8,294 nucleotides of DNA from Legionella qingyii (lineage in GTDB: Bacteria > Pseudomonadota > Gammaproteobacteria > Legionellales > Legionellaceae). Both the position numbers and the translations under genes were made by a program. This document shows positions 1-6,489 of this stretch, piece after piece. Where the stretch lies: positions 22,490-30,783 of the forward strand of contig NZ_QHJG01000043.1 of the NCBI RefSeq assembly GCF_003184185.1. The letters are read 5' to 3'. Under the pieces are notes generated by a model. It worked only from the letters and a program-made list of their open reading frames with translations. It made no database searches and was not told where the DNA came from. How positions within the stretch are numbered: the first letter of the stretch is position 1; the number at the start of each line of letters is the position of its first letter.

Positions 1-80
1 CCTTCGCAGGAATGACAACAATCTCTAAAGTCTTCGCGGGAATGACATTAATCTCTAATGTCGTCGCGGGAATGACAAAA
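1..80. repeat. Tandem array of a 30-base repeat, cut by the window edge
   Basis: Three head-to-tail copies begin at 1, 31 and 61. Each starts with a form of TCTTCGCGGGAATGACA, followed in the first two by an AATCTCTAA segment. The first two copies are complete; the third diverges after about base 77. The array lies just beyond the 3' end of gpsA and probably continues to the left. The core, read on the other strand as TGTCATTCCCGCGA, resembles a dispersed intergenic repeat I recall from several intracellular bacteria, including Legionella. There is no open frame and no non-repeated spacer. Confidence 0.85.
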
Positions 81-120
81 ATGGCAGAAAATCCGAGGTA
101 TAGAACTCATGGAGAGCGAG

Positions 121-1110
121 TTATTCTTCCTTAGGCGGCCGACTCATTAGATTCTGCACTACTTGTTTTGGACTAATTTTTCCTAGCAGTAGCGCATTAA
201 TTTGCTCACAAATCGGCATTTCTACATGATGCTGTTTGGCAAGGAAGCAGACTTGGGAGGCGTTATATTTACCCTCTACAACTTGGCCAATTTGCTGTTC
301 AGCGTCGTTGATGCTGATATTTTGTCCTAGGAGTAGGCCGAAACGGCGGTTTCGTGATTGATCATCAGTGCAGGTTAAGACTAAATCACCTACGCCAGCC
401 AAGCCAAGAAAAGTTTCTGCACGTGCTCCCAAAGCAAGTCCAAGACGCTCCATTTCTGCTAATCCGCGGGTAATTAATGCGGCTTTGGCATTCGCTCCAT
501 AACCTAAACCATCACTGATGCCACAGCCAATAGCCAAGACGTTTTTAATCGCACCACAAATTTGCACCCCGATCAGATCATCAGTCAGGTAAACACGAAG
601 GTTATCGTGATGAAGTAATTCACGGATGCTTTTTTGATATTCTGAATCATTAGAAGCTAAAGTTACGGCGGTGGGTAGGAAGTGAGCTACTTCTTTGGCA
701 AATGATGGGCCTGAAATAATTGCTTTGGGAAAGGTAGAACCAAAAGTTTGGCTCACTAAATCACTTAATAACTGATGGCTTTGTGGATCAATTCCTTTCG
801 TCAGCCAAGCTAACCCTTGTGGCGTTTTCTTTATTTTGTTGATAATTTCTGCAAAAGCATGCGAAGGAACCGCAATAATAACGTAATGGGCTTCGTCTAT
901 GCATCGATCAAAATCGGCTGAAGGCTCAAGGGTTTCAGGAAAATCGATATCAGGTAAATAACGTGGGTTTGCTTTTTTCTCCGTCATAAGAGCAACATGC
1001 TGCGGGTCATGTCCCCACAACAACACACGATGTCCCACTTTGGCCAGGTGAATTGCAACAGCAGTTCCCCAAGAGCCAGCACCTAATATGGCAATGTTTT
1101 TTTGGTTCAT
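121..1110 (-). CDS. gpsA: Glycerol-3-phosphate dehydrogenase [NAD(P)+], GpsA
   Basis: This cytosolic enzyme reduces dihydroxyacetone phosphate to sn-glycerol-3-phosphate, the backbone for phospholipid synthesis. The 329 residues match the usual family length. The N-terminal Rossmann loop GAGSWG is at residues 10-15. VPSH at 82-85, LTKGID at 103-108 and SGPSFAKE at 133-140 follow. The GAIKN segment carries the likely catalytic lysine at K189, and GLAGVGDLVLTC (236-247) and RNRRFG (253-258) lie in the C-terminal helical domain. The ATG at 1110 is chosen because the Rossmann motif sits at the expected distance from it. Its ribosome-binding sequence is only a weak AAGAG. The gene is last in the minus-strand cluster after secB, as in other gammaproteobacteria. 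A palindromic element in the 136-base gap may separate the two transcriptionally. Confidence 0.97.
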   Translation of the reverse strand: MNQKNIAILGAGSWGTAVAIHLAKVGHRVLLWGHDPQHVALMTEKKANPRYLPDIDFPETLEPSADFDRCIDEAHYVIIAVPSHAFAEIINKIKKTPQGLAWLTKGIDPQSHQLLSDLVSQTFGSTFPKAIISGPSFAKEVAHFLPTAVTLASNDSEYQKSIRELLHHDNLRVYLTDDLIGVQICGAIKNVLAIGCGISDGLGYGANAKAALITRGLAEMERLGLALGARAETFLGLAGVGDLVLTCTDDQSRNRRFGLLLGQNISINDAEQQIGQVVEGKYNASQVCFLAKQHHVEMPICEQINALLLGKISPKQVVQNLMSRPPKEE

Positions 1111-1135
1111 TTTATGCTCTTAAATAGGAGTGTAT

Positions 1136-1222
1136 TTGTAGCGGGACTGACGTAACCCGGGTTAAAAACAGATGCCTGTTACCAACCCCCGGGTTACGGC
1201 TTAGCTTGTCCCCGGGCTACAA
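1136..1222. repeat. Nested inverted-repeat intergenic element between secB and gpsA
   Basis: The outer arms are TTGTAGC at 1136-1142 and GCTACAA at 1216-1222. The inner arms are an exact 11-base inverted repeat, CGTAACCCGGG at 1151-1161 and CCCGGGTTACG at 1188-1198, separated by 26 bases. The element is GC-rich compared with its surroundings and fills most of the secB-gpsA gap. It looks like a small REP- or MITE-like palindromic element with no coding capacity. In RNA it would form a strong hairpin but has no T-run after it, so it is not a classical intrinsic terminator. It could still stabilise an mRNA end or weaken read-through into gpsA; that is inference. Confidence 0.8.
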
Positions 1223-1246
1223 TACTTTAGTACGTAGTTGTATTTT

Positions 1247-1714
1247 TTAAGCTTGAACTTCTTTTTGTTTTTCTGCAAGTTGTTGCATGTATAAAGCATC
1301 AAAATTAATTGGTGCCAATACCAGTTGTGGGAAACTGCCACGAATTACTTGAGAGGTAATTGCTTCACGAGCGTAAGGGAATAAAATGTTGGGGCAGAAG
1401 CTGTTTAACAAATGGTCCAATTGATTCGCTGGTGCACCTTGAATGGTGAAGATACCGGCTTGTTTTACTTCGACAAGAAATGCAGTAGCTTTTTGGTTGG
1501 TTACGGTTGTCGTTACAGTTAATACCACTTCATAAACGCCTTCTTCCAGCATTGTGTTGGTAGTATTGATTTCGAGATTCAGTTCTGGTTCCCATTGTTG
1601 TTGAAACACAGCCGGAGTATTAGGTGTTTCAAACGATAAATCTTTAACATAAATTCTTTGAATCATAAATTGGGTTTCATTTTGGTTTTGCGCTTGGTTT
1701 GCTTGTTCGCTCAT
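1247..1714 (-). CDS. secB: Protein-export chaperone SecB
   Basis: SecB is a cytosolic homotetramer that keeps preproteins unfolded and hands them to SecA. At 155 residues it has the usual length. The family sequence is clear: a polar, Q- and N-rich N-terminus (1-15), then [15 protein letters not shown] at 18-32, [13 protein letters not shown] at 107-119 and [17 protein letters not shown] at 126-142. The ATG at 1714 is supported by AGAGGA (1725-1730 on the plus strand) 10 bases upstream. That site lies inside the last codons of grxC, whose stop is only 7 bases before the secB start, so translation is probably coupled. The arrangement yibN-grxC-secB-gpsA is the conserved gammaproteobacterial order, which supports the call. 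Confidence 0.97.
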   Translation of the reverse strand: MSEQANQAQNQNETQFMIQRIYVKDLSFETPNTPAVFQQQWEPELNLEINTTNTMLEEGVYEVVLTVTTTVTNQKATAFLVEVKQAGIFTIQGAPANQLDHLLNSFCPNILFPYAREAITSQVIRGSFPQLVLAPINFDALYMQQLAEKQKEVQA

Positions 1715-1721
1715 GATCTTG

Positions 1722-1976
1722 CTATCCTCTTAGTAATTGATCGAGTTTTCCCTGGGCTTCCAGGGCATATAAATCATCGCAGCCACCGACATGTTGGCCA
1801 TTAATGAAAATTTGCGGTACGGTACGTCTTCCGCTTTTTGTTATCATTTCATCACGTAATTCTGGTTGTAAATCGATACGAATGTCTGTAAATGAAGCAT
1901 GCTTTTGTTGCAATAATTCCCTGGCTTTGACACAGTAGGGGCAATAACCAGTACTGTACATAATTATTTCAGCCAT
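1722..1976 (-). CDS. grxC: Glutaredoxin 3, GrxC
   Basis: This is a small cytosolic dithiol glutaredoxin that uses glutathione to reduce protein disulfides and glutathione mixed disulfides. The 84 residues match GrxC. The active site CPYC is at residues 12-15, the TVP loop with the cis-proline at 52-54, and the glutathione-binding GGCDD at 64-68. The extra cysteine C66 next to GG is also typical of the GrxC type. The gene begins 4 bases after the yibN stop and ends 7 bases before the secB start, so it is the middle gene of a tight operon. In E. coli it occupies the same position between yibN and secB. Confidence 0.97.
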   Translation of the reverse strand: MAEIIMYSTGYCPYCVKARELLQQKHASFTDIRIDLQPELRDEMITKSGRRTVPQIFINGQHVGGCDDLYALEAQGKLDQLLRG

Positions 1977-1980
1977 ACTC

Positions 1981-2400
1981 TTATTTCCCTTTAACTAATG
2001 GCAATTCAGCATTTGTCCAGGCAGCAATTCCACCGCTAAGTACATGCGGTTGATAACCTTGGGCGCGAATTTTGTTGGCAAGAGATTGTGCTTCAATAGC
2101 GCGTGAAGCAATTAGAATAATGGGGGTATTTTTATACTTATCCATTTTTTGCTGTTCAAAATCTTCGCTTCGGGCATTGATTGCATCAATAATGTGTCCT
2201 TGTTTAAAGGCTTCTTTGTCACGCAAATCGATGACAACAGCATTCTCATGATTAATCAAATCAACAGCAGCTTGAGGGGTCAGTTCTTTTGCTTTCTTTT
2301 TCTGAGTGATTAACTCATTGATAAATGTAAGCAATAAAACCACGATAAGGGCAAGCCATAACTGCCAATGATTTATGATAAATTGACCTAAATGTTCCAT
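1981..2400 (-). CDS. yibN: Membrane-anchored rhodanese-like protein, YibN type, lacking the catalytic cysteine
   Basis: The protein has an N-terminal hydrophobic helix at about residues 12-29 followed by a lysine-rich stretch (KKKAK, 34-38). This predicts a single-pass inner-membrane anchor with a cytosolic rhodanese domain (39-139). The rhodanese features VVIDLRDKEAF (55-65), GHIIDAIN (68-75) and the C-terminal LSGGIAAW (121-128) are present. The active-site position reads LIASRAIEAQ, with A98 where catalytic rhodaneses have cysteine, and the whole protein contains no cysteine. It is therefore unlikely to transfer sulfur and more likely has a binding role. YibN of E. coli has been linked to the Sec/YidC machinery, which would suit its place beside secB. 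I start it at ATG 2400 (139 residues), preceded by AAGAGAG. An in-frame ATG at 2460 would add 20 residues before the usual anchor. Confidence 0.9.
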   Translation of the reverse strand: MEHLGQFIINHWQLWLALIVVLLLTFINELITQKKKAKELTPQAAVDLINHENAVVIDLRDKEAFKQGHIIDAINARSEDFEQQKMDKYKNTPIILIASRAIEAQSLANKIRAQGYQPHVLSGGIAAWTNAELPLVKGK

Positions 2401-2431
2401 GTTCTCTCTTGATATTTTATTAATGTAGCGA

Positions 2432-2465
2432 ATTATCCCCAGAATAAGGCATGAACGCAAGTCAA
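2432..2465 (-). promoter_or_regulatory. Candidate promoter for yibN-grxC-secB
   Basis: On the minus strand a -10-like GATAAT (complement of 2432-2437) lies 17 bases downstream of TTGCGT (complement of 2455-2460). A better -35-like TTGACT (2460-2465) overlaps it but would give a 22-base spacer. Transcription would start about 25 bases before the yibN ATG at 2400. The position also argues against the longer in-frame start at 2460, which lies upstream of this -10. This is prediction by eye only. Confidence 0.4.
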
Positions 2466-2488
2466 GGAACTATATAAAAATAGCAAAA

Positions 2489-2530
2489 TGTAGTAGGGGC
2501 AGGCGTGGTGGAACCCGGGTTATGGCTTTG
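2489..2530. repeat. Probable decayed relative of the 1136-1222 intergenic element
   Basis: TGTAG (2489-2493) is followed by a GGGGCAGGCGTGGTGG tract and then GAACCCGGGTTATGGC around the palindrome AACCCGGGTT (2512-2521). This resembles the TGTAGCGGGACTGACGTAACCCGGGTT half of the element between secB and gpsA, but the second arm is not clearly kept. It lies in the smrB-yibN gap. Confidence 0.5.
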
Positions 2531-2579
2531 TCTTCACCCAGGCAATGATGCGCTTGAATCCAATCTAGCTTGGGTGTGG

Positions 2580-3125
2580 TTATTTCTGTTTTTTAAGTAG
2601 TACATAGACTGCTCCACTCCCTCCATCTTTGGGTAATGCGCTATGAAACGCTAAAACTTCATCTAACTGGGGTAACCAACGATTCAGCAAATTTTTAATT
2701 ACCGGTGGCGCACCGAGGTTGCCTCCTTTGCCGTGAATAATTAATAGACATCTTTTGCTGTTTTCTGCCTGAGTTTGAATAAATTGACATAACGTATCTC
2801 GGGCATTTTCGCTTTTTAAACCATGTAAATCCAACCGGGCTTCCCATGGAATGTGCCCATTTCTTAATGCCTTAAATCGCTGGCTGGAAATACTTGGATG
2901 TGAATACGAAAGTATGGTCTCGGAAAGCACTGTATCCACAATCATATCAGACAAGTAATATTCCTTTTTTGCTTGTTTTATTGGTGATTTGATTTTTGGG
3001 GTTGGAATTGAAGGCTTAGGTTCCGGACTTTTTACCCGCTTGGTTTTTTCATTTAATGGTTTTACCAAACGCATGTATTCGCGAAACAGGGCTTTGTCTT
3101 CATCGGATAAAAAATCATCAGCCAT
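2580..3125 (-). CDS. smrB: Smr-domain endonuclease SmrB (ribosome-collision rescue factor)
   Basis: In E. coli SmrB cleaves mRNA between collided ribosomes so that the trapped ribosomes can be rescued. This 181-residue protein is close to the E. coli length (about 183). Its N-terminal LSDEDKALFREYM (6-18) corresponds to the E. coli segment LSEEDQALFRQLM in the ribosome-binding extension. A proline- and lysine-rich linker (24-54) follows. The Smr domain (about 55-181) has both signature motifs: LDLHG at 98-102 with H101, and IIHGKGG at 129-135. AFHSALPKDGGSGAVYVLL (159-177) closes the fold. The gene is divergent from prmB, as in E. coli, which supports assignment to SmrB rather than SmrA or a MutS2-type Smr protein. 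No strong ribosome-binding sequence precedes the ATG at 3125. A second, degenerate copy lies at 6490-7257. Confidence 0.93.
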   Translation of the reverse strand: MADDFLSDEDKALFREYMRLVKPLNEKTKRVKSPEPKPSIPTPKIKSPIKQAKKEYYLSDMIVDTVLSETILSYSHPSISSQRFKALRNGHIPWEARLDLHGLKSENARDTLCQFIQTQAENSKRCLLIIHGKGGNLGAPPVIKNLLNRWLPQLDEVLAFHSALPKDGGSGAVYVLLKKQK

Positions 3126-3155
3126 TTTTAACTAGGAATGATTAAGTGATAACTG

Positions 3156-3165
3156 AAGTATAACT
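3156..3165 (-). promoter_or_regulatory. Candidate -10 region for smrB
   Basis: On the minus strand, AGTTATACTT contains TATACT (complement of 3157-3162), a close match to the sigma-70 -10 hexamer. It lies 31 bases upstream of the smrB ATG. No convincing -35 is seen 16-18 bases further up. The same ten bases occur upstream of the SmrB-like gene at 6453-6462. Confidence 0.45.
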
Positions 3166-3271
3166 CAGGTGCAGTGCTGCTTGTATCTTTGATTTGCACG
3201 CAATGAGTTTAAATACGCCTAAATTCTAATATTTAAATGAAACCGAGTTTTGGTTTGCTTCACTTAGGCTA

Positions 3272-3298
3272 CTTTTGTTGATTAACATAGGGTACAAT
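3272..3298 (+). promoter_or_regulatory. Candidate promoter for prmB-aroC-asd
   Basis: TACAAT at 3293-3298 is a good -10-like hexamer, 32 bases before the prmB ATG. The upstream sequence has only imperfect -35 candidates (CTTTTG at 3272-3277 with a 15-base spacer; TTGTTG at 3275-3280 is too close). A partial ribosome-binding sequence GGATGAG (3312-3318) follows. Together with the minus-strand -10 near 3157 this makes 3126-3330 a divergent promoter region. Confidence 0.4.
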
Positions 3299-3330
3299 TT
3301 GTACTTTTTCTGGATGAGAATCGAAATCCC

Positions 3331-4248
3331 ATGAGCAACTATATACTTAAAGAAACGGAAGAACTAGACACAATTTTGGATTTTTTACGTTTTAGTGTGT
3401 CCTGCGCAATTAATGCGAATTTGTATTATGGCCACGGCACTGATAATGCTTGGGATGATATGCATTCATTAATTCTGAGAAGCTTGTCTTTGCCTTACGA
3501 TTTAGAATCAAATTGGCTTAATGCACGTTTAACTACCAGTGAAAAAAAACATTTACATCAGCAATTGGAAAAGCGCATTAATCAACGGGTACCCGTACCG
3601 TATTTAATCAAAGAAGCCTATTTTTGTGATATTCCATTTTATGTGGATGAACGAGTTCTTATTCCGCGCTCGCCTATTGCAGAACTCATCAAAAATGAAT
3701 TTTCTCCCTGGGTCGATGCGGATAAAGTGCATCGTATTTTAGATTTATGTACGGGCAGCGGATGCATCGCCATCGCATGTTGCTATGCTTTTCCCGACGC
3801 CCAGGTTGATGCAGTTGATATTTCCAGCGAAGCACTTGCTGTTGCTGCAATCAATCGTGAACAGTTAGGTGTGGAAGAGCAACTTAATTTAATTGAATCA
3901 GATTGTTTCTCTAAAGTGCCCAAGGTAGGCTATGATTTAATAGTTAGCAATCCTCCATATGTAGGCAAGGAAGAGATGCAAACATTACCTGACGAATTCC
4001 GTCATGAGCCTGTGTTGGCTTTGGAAACGAGTAATAATGGATTGGCCATTGTTGAAACAATTCTTCATAACGCTCATGATTATTTAAACGAAGAGGGTGT
4101 TTTGATTGTGGAAGTAGGGAATAGTGAAGCGGCTTTATGTGAGGCTTATCCTCATGTTCCTTTTACCTGGCTTGAAATGAGTCATGGTGGCCATGGCATA
4201 TTTTTATTAACGAAGCAGCAACTAGAAGAGTACTTTAATGTCCGGTAA
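3331..4248 (+). CDS. prmB: Ribosomal protein uL3 N5-glutamine methyltransferase PrmB
   Basis: PrmB uses S-adenosylmethionine to methylate a glutamine side chain of large-subunit protein uL3 during ribosome assembly. The 305 residues agree with the family (E. coli about 310). An N-terminal helical domain (1-100) precedes [16 protein letters not shown] (105-120). IPRSP is the PrmB form, where the release-factor enzyme PrmC typically has PRPDTE. The methyltransferase fold follows, with the SAM loop DLCTGSG (138-144), acidic residues in VDAVDIS (159-165) and the glutamine-binding NPPY (207-210). The gene is divergent from smrB and overlaps aroC by 11 bases, an enterobacteria-like arrangement. The start at 3331 gives the expected N-terminus; the ribosome-binding sequence is loose (GGATGAG, 12 bases upstream). 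Confidence 0.95.
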   Translation: MSNYILKETEELDTILDFLRFSVSCAINANLYYGHGTDNAWDDMHSLILRSLSLPYDLESNWLNARLTTSEKKHLHQQLEKRINQRVPVPYLIKEAYFCDIPFYVDERVLIPRSPIAELIKNEFSPWVDADKVHRILDLCTGSGCIAIACCYAFPDAQVDAVDISSEALAVAAINREQLGVEEQLNLIESDCFSKVPKVGYDLIVSNPPYVGKEEMQTLPDEFRHEPVLALETSNNGLAIVETILHNAHDYLNEEGVLIVEVGNSEAALCEAYPHVPFTWLEMSHGGHGIFLLTKQQLEEYFNVR

Positions 4249-5296
4249 TACCTTTGGAACTTTATTTACAGTAACAACTTTTGGTGAAAGTCATGGCCCG
4301 GCTATTGGCTGTGTGGTTGATGGGTGCCCGCCAGGATTACTGTTGCAAGAAGAGGACATCCAACCATTTCTGGATAAACGCAAACCCGGACAATCCAAAT
4401 ATACAACACAACGCCGCGAAGAGGATAAGGTACAAATTCTTTCTGGTGTTTTTGAAGGTAAAACCACTGGTGCGCCTATAGCTCTGTTGATTCATAATAC
4501 CGATCAACGATCTCGGGATTATGAGGAAATCAAAAATTTATTTCGTCCTGGCCATGCCGATTTTACCTATCATCATAAATACGGTCATCGGGATTATCGT
4601 GGAGGTGGTCGTTCTTCAGCACGAGAGACTGCAGCACGTGTAGCAGCCGGAGCAATCGCACGGTTGTATTTGCAGCGCCATTTAAACATTGAAATCGTAG
4701 GTTATTTGCAACAAATGGGCGATTTGGTTTTGCACTTTGCAGATGAATCAGAGATTAATAACAATTCTTTTTTCTGTCCTAATAATACGCAAATTCAGGA
4801 TCTTGCTGATGCTATTGAACACTTAAGACGACAAGGGGATTCTGTAGGTGCTCGTGTAAACGTAATTGCTAAAAATGTACCTGTAGGATTGGGAGACCCT
4901 GTATTCGACAAACTGGATGCAACATTAGCTTATGCTATGATGTCGATTAATGCAGTTAAAGGGGTTGAAGTAGGTGCAGGATTTGCCGCGGTGAATCAGT
5001 TAGGTTCCGTGCATCGTGATCAAATGTCACACCAGGGTTTTCTTAGCAATCATGCGGGAGGAATTTTAGGTGGGATTTCTACTGGACAGAATATAGAGGT
5101 TAGTATTGCATTAAAGCCTACTTCGAGTATTACTACCCCTGGAAAGACGGTCAATGTTTTTGGCGATGAAGTAACCGTCGTAACTAAAGGCCGACATGAT
5201 CCTTGCGTGGGTATTAGGGCTGTGCCCATTGCCGAAGCAATGATGGCTTTAGTGTTGATGGATCACTATTTAAGATATAAGGCATTGATTGCCTAG
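4238..5296 (+). CDS. aroC: Chorismate synthase AroC
   Basis: AroC converts 5-enolpyruvylshikimate-3-phosphate to chorismate, the last shikimate step, using reduced FMN. The 352 residues match the family. Signature stretches are [12 protein letters not shown] (13-24, with H20), [20 protein letters not shown] (44-63), [20 protein letters not shown] (120-139), [15 protein letters not shown] (269-283) and [18 protein letters not shown] (318-335). The ATG at 4238 lies inside the end of prmB. AGAAGAG (4224-4230), also inside prmB, precedes it by 7 bases, so initiation probably depends partly on prmB translation. All conserved histidine and arginine segments are intact. Confidence 0.97.
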   Translation: MSGNTFGTLFTVTTFGESHGPAIGCVVDGCPPGLLLQEEDIQPFLDKRKPGQSKYTTQRREEDKVQILSGVFEGKTTGAPIALLIHNTDQRSRDYEEIKNLFRPGHADFTYHHKYGHRDYRGGGRSSARETAARVAAGAIARLYLQRHLNIEIVGYLQQMGDLVLHFADESEINNNSFFCPNNTQIQDLADAIEHLRRQGDSVGARVNVIAKNVPVGLGDPVFDKLDATLAYAMMSINAVKGVEVGAGFAAVNQLGSVHRDQMSHQGFLSNHAGGILGGISTGQNIEVSIALKPTSSITTPGKTVNVFGDEVTVVTKGRHDPCVGIRAVPIAEAMMALVLMDHYLRYKALIA

Positions 5297-5315
5297 AATA
5301 CAGAAGAGGTCAAGA

Positions 5316-6338
5316 ATGAGCAGAGAATTAAATGTAGCCATAGTGGGAGCCACTGGTGCAGTTGGCGAAACATTTCTAACTGTATTGGAAGAGCGTAATT
5401 TTCCAATAAAGACACTTTATCCATTGGCCAGTTCTCGTTCTGTTGGTAAAACGGTAGAGTTTAAAAACAAGCAATTGGATGTTTTGGATCTCGCTGAGTT
5501 TGATTTTAGCAAGGCTGATATCGCTTTATTTTCAGCGGGTGGGGCGGTCTCAAAAGAATATGCGCCTAAGGCTGCAGCAAGTGGCTGTGTGGTTGTCGAT
5601 AACAGCTCTTGTTTTCGTTATGAAGACGATATTCCTTTAGTTGTTCCGGAAGTAAATGCTCATCGTATCGCTGAATATAAAAATAGAGGTATTATTGCCA
5701 ATCCTAATTGCTCTACCATCCAAATGGTCGTAGCTCTGAAGCCTTTGTATGATGCTGTAGGAATTAGTCGTATTAATGTTGCGACGTATCAATCTGTTTC
5801 TGGAACTGGAAAGAAAGCCATTAGTGAATTGGTTTCGCAAGTAGGGGACCTCTTGAATGGTAGACCTGCTAATGTCAATGTTTATCCACAGCAGATTGCT
5901 TTTAATGCAATTCCGCATATTGATCAGTTTGAAGAAAATGGTTATACCCGCGAAGAAATGAAAATGGTGTGGGAAACCCGCAAAATAATGGAAGATGACA
6001 GCATTATGGTCAATCCTACTGCAGTCAGAGTGCCTGTCATTTATGGACATTCCGAAGCCATTCATTTAGAACTAAAAAAATCTTTAACTGCTGAAGAAGC
6101 CCGTAAGATTCTTGCTAAGGCTCCCGGCGTAAAGGTGGTTGATAATGTAAGTAAAGCAATTTATCCGACTGCAATAAAAAATGCGATCGGCCATGATGAA
6201 GTATTTGTTGGGCGAATTCGTCAAGATATTTCACATCCAAATGGATTAGATTTGTGGGTTGTTGCAGATAATATTCGCAAAGGTGCTGCGTCGAATGCAG
6301 TGCAAATTGCTGAAATTTTGCAACGAGAATATTTATAG
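5316..6338 (+). CDS. asd: Aspartate-semialdehyde dehydrogenase Asd
   Basis: Asd reduces aspartyl-4-phosphate to aspartate semialdehyde with NADPH. This is the branch point to diaminopimelate/lysine, threonine and methionine, so it also feeds peptidoglycan synthesis. The 340-residue protein has the Rossmann loop GATGAVG (11-17), FSAGG (72-76), the nucleophile C132 in ANPNCSTIQ (128-136), SVSGTGKKA (160-168), and R238 and H245 in AVRVPVIYGHSEAIHLE (236-252). The NPNCSTIQ form and length fit the subgroup found in many bacteria outside the enterics. ATG 5316 is chosen because AAGAGGT (5304-5310) lies 5 bases upstream. A TTG at 5289 in the same frame would overlap aroC and precede the strong ribosome-binding site. 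The gene begins 19 bases after aroC and is probably co-transcribed with it. Confidence 0.96.
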   Translation: MSRELNVAIVGATGAVGETFLTVLEERNFPIKTLYPLASSRSVGKTVEFKNKQLDVLDLAEFDFSKADIALFSAGGAVSKEYAPKAAASGCVVVDNSSCFRYEDDIPLVVPEVNAHRIAEYKNRGIIANPNCSTIQMVVALKPLYDAVGISRINVATYQSVSGTGKKAISELVSQVGDLLNGRPANVNVYPQQIAFNAIPHIDQFEENGYTREEMKMVWETRKIMEDDSIMVNPTAVRVPVIYGHSEAIHLELKKSLTAEEARKILAKAPGVKVVDNVSKAIYPTAIKNAIGHDEVFVGRIRQDISHPNGLDLWVVADNIRKGAASNAVQIAEILQREYL

Positions 6339-6357
6339 TTCCAATGGTTTTTCGGTG

Positions 6358-6380
6358 CCTTCTCTCTTTTGGGGAGAAGG
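6358..6380. repeat. Short palindrome (stem-loop) after asd
   Basis: CCTTCTC (6358-6364) and GAGAAGG (6374-6380) form a perfect 7-base stem; further G-T and C-G pairs could extend it inward, leaving a tight loop. The sequence resembles short GGGGAGAAGGG-type palindromes scattered between genes in some gammaproteobacteria. It is 19 bases after the asd stop and could act as a 3' end stabiliser or weak terminator. No T-run follows on either strand, so it does not meet the usual definition of an intrinsic terminator. Confidence 0.6.
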
Positions 6381-6452
6381 GACTTCATCATACCAATATA
6401 GTATTTTGATCAACCAGATCGCTAAAAAAATCCTCCTACTTTTTATAAGCTA

Positions 6453-6462
6453 AGTTATACTT
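6453..6462 (+). promoter_or_regulatory. Candidate -10 region for the SmrB-like/ankH pair
   Basis: AGTTATACTT contains TATACT (6456-6461), 28 bases before the ATG at 6490. No good -35 is visible at 16-18 bases upstream. It implies that the SmrB-like and ankH genes can be transcribed separately from asd. The ten bases are identical to those upstream of smrB, at nearly the same distance from the start codon. I saw no clear repeated operator for a two-component regulator here. Confidence 0.45.
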
Positions 6463-6489
6463 TGATTAATACGATTGGATTTTTAAACT

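Noticed and set aside
1..80. CRISPR array at the left edge
   Set aside because: The whole 30-base period is repeated, including the part that would be spacer, and no cas gene is seen.
2401..2460. In-frame ATG at 2460 extending the yibN protein by 20 residues
   Set aside because: The internal ATG at 2400 has an AAGAGAG site just upstream and gives the usual short N-terminus before the membrane helix; the candidate -10 lies between the two starts.
4281..4481. 66-codon plus-strand open frame inside aroC
   Set aside because: It is wholly inside aroC in another frame, with no recognisable protein features.
5289..5315. Upstream TTG start for asd adding nine residues
   Set aside because: It overlaps the end of aroC, and the strong AAGAGGT ribosome-binding site lies between it and ATG 5316, which gives the normal N-terminus MSRELNVAIVGATG.
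5637..6065. 142-codon minus-strand open frame opposite asd
   Set aside because: It is antisense to a well-conserved enzyme; its composition looks like the complement of asd and no domain is recognisable.
6358..6380. Intrinsic terminator after asd
   Set aside because: The stem is good but no T-run follows on either strand; it is reported as a palindrome only.
6259..6453. 64-codon open frame across the end of asd and the gap
   Set aside because: It starts inside asd in another frame and runs through the stem-loop into the promoter region; there is no ribosome-binding site.
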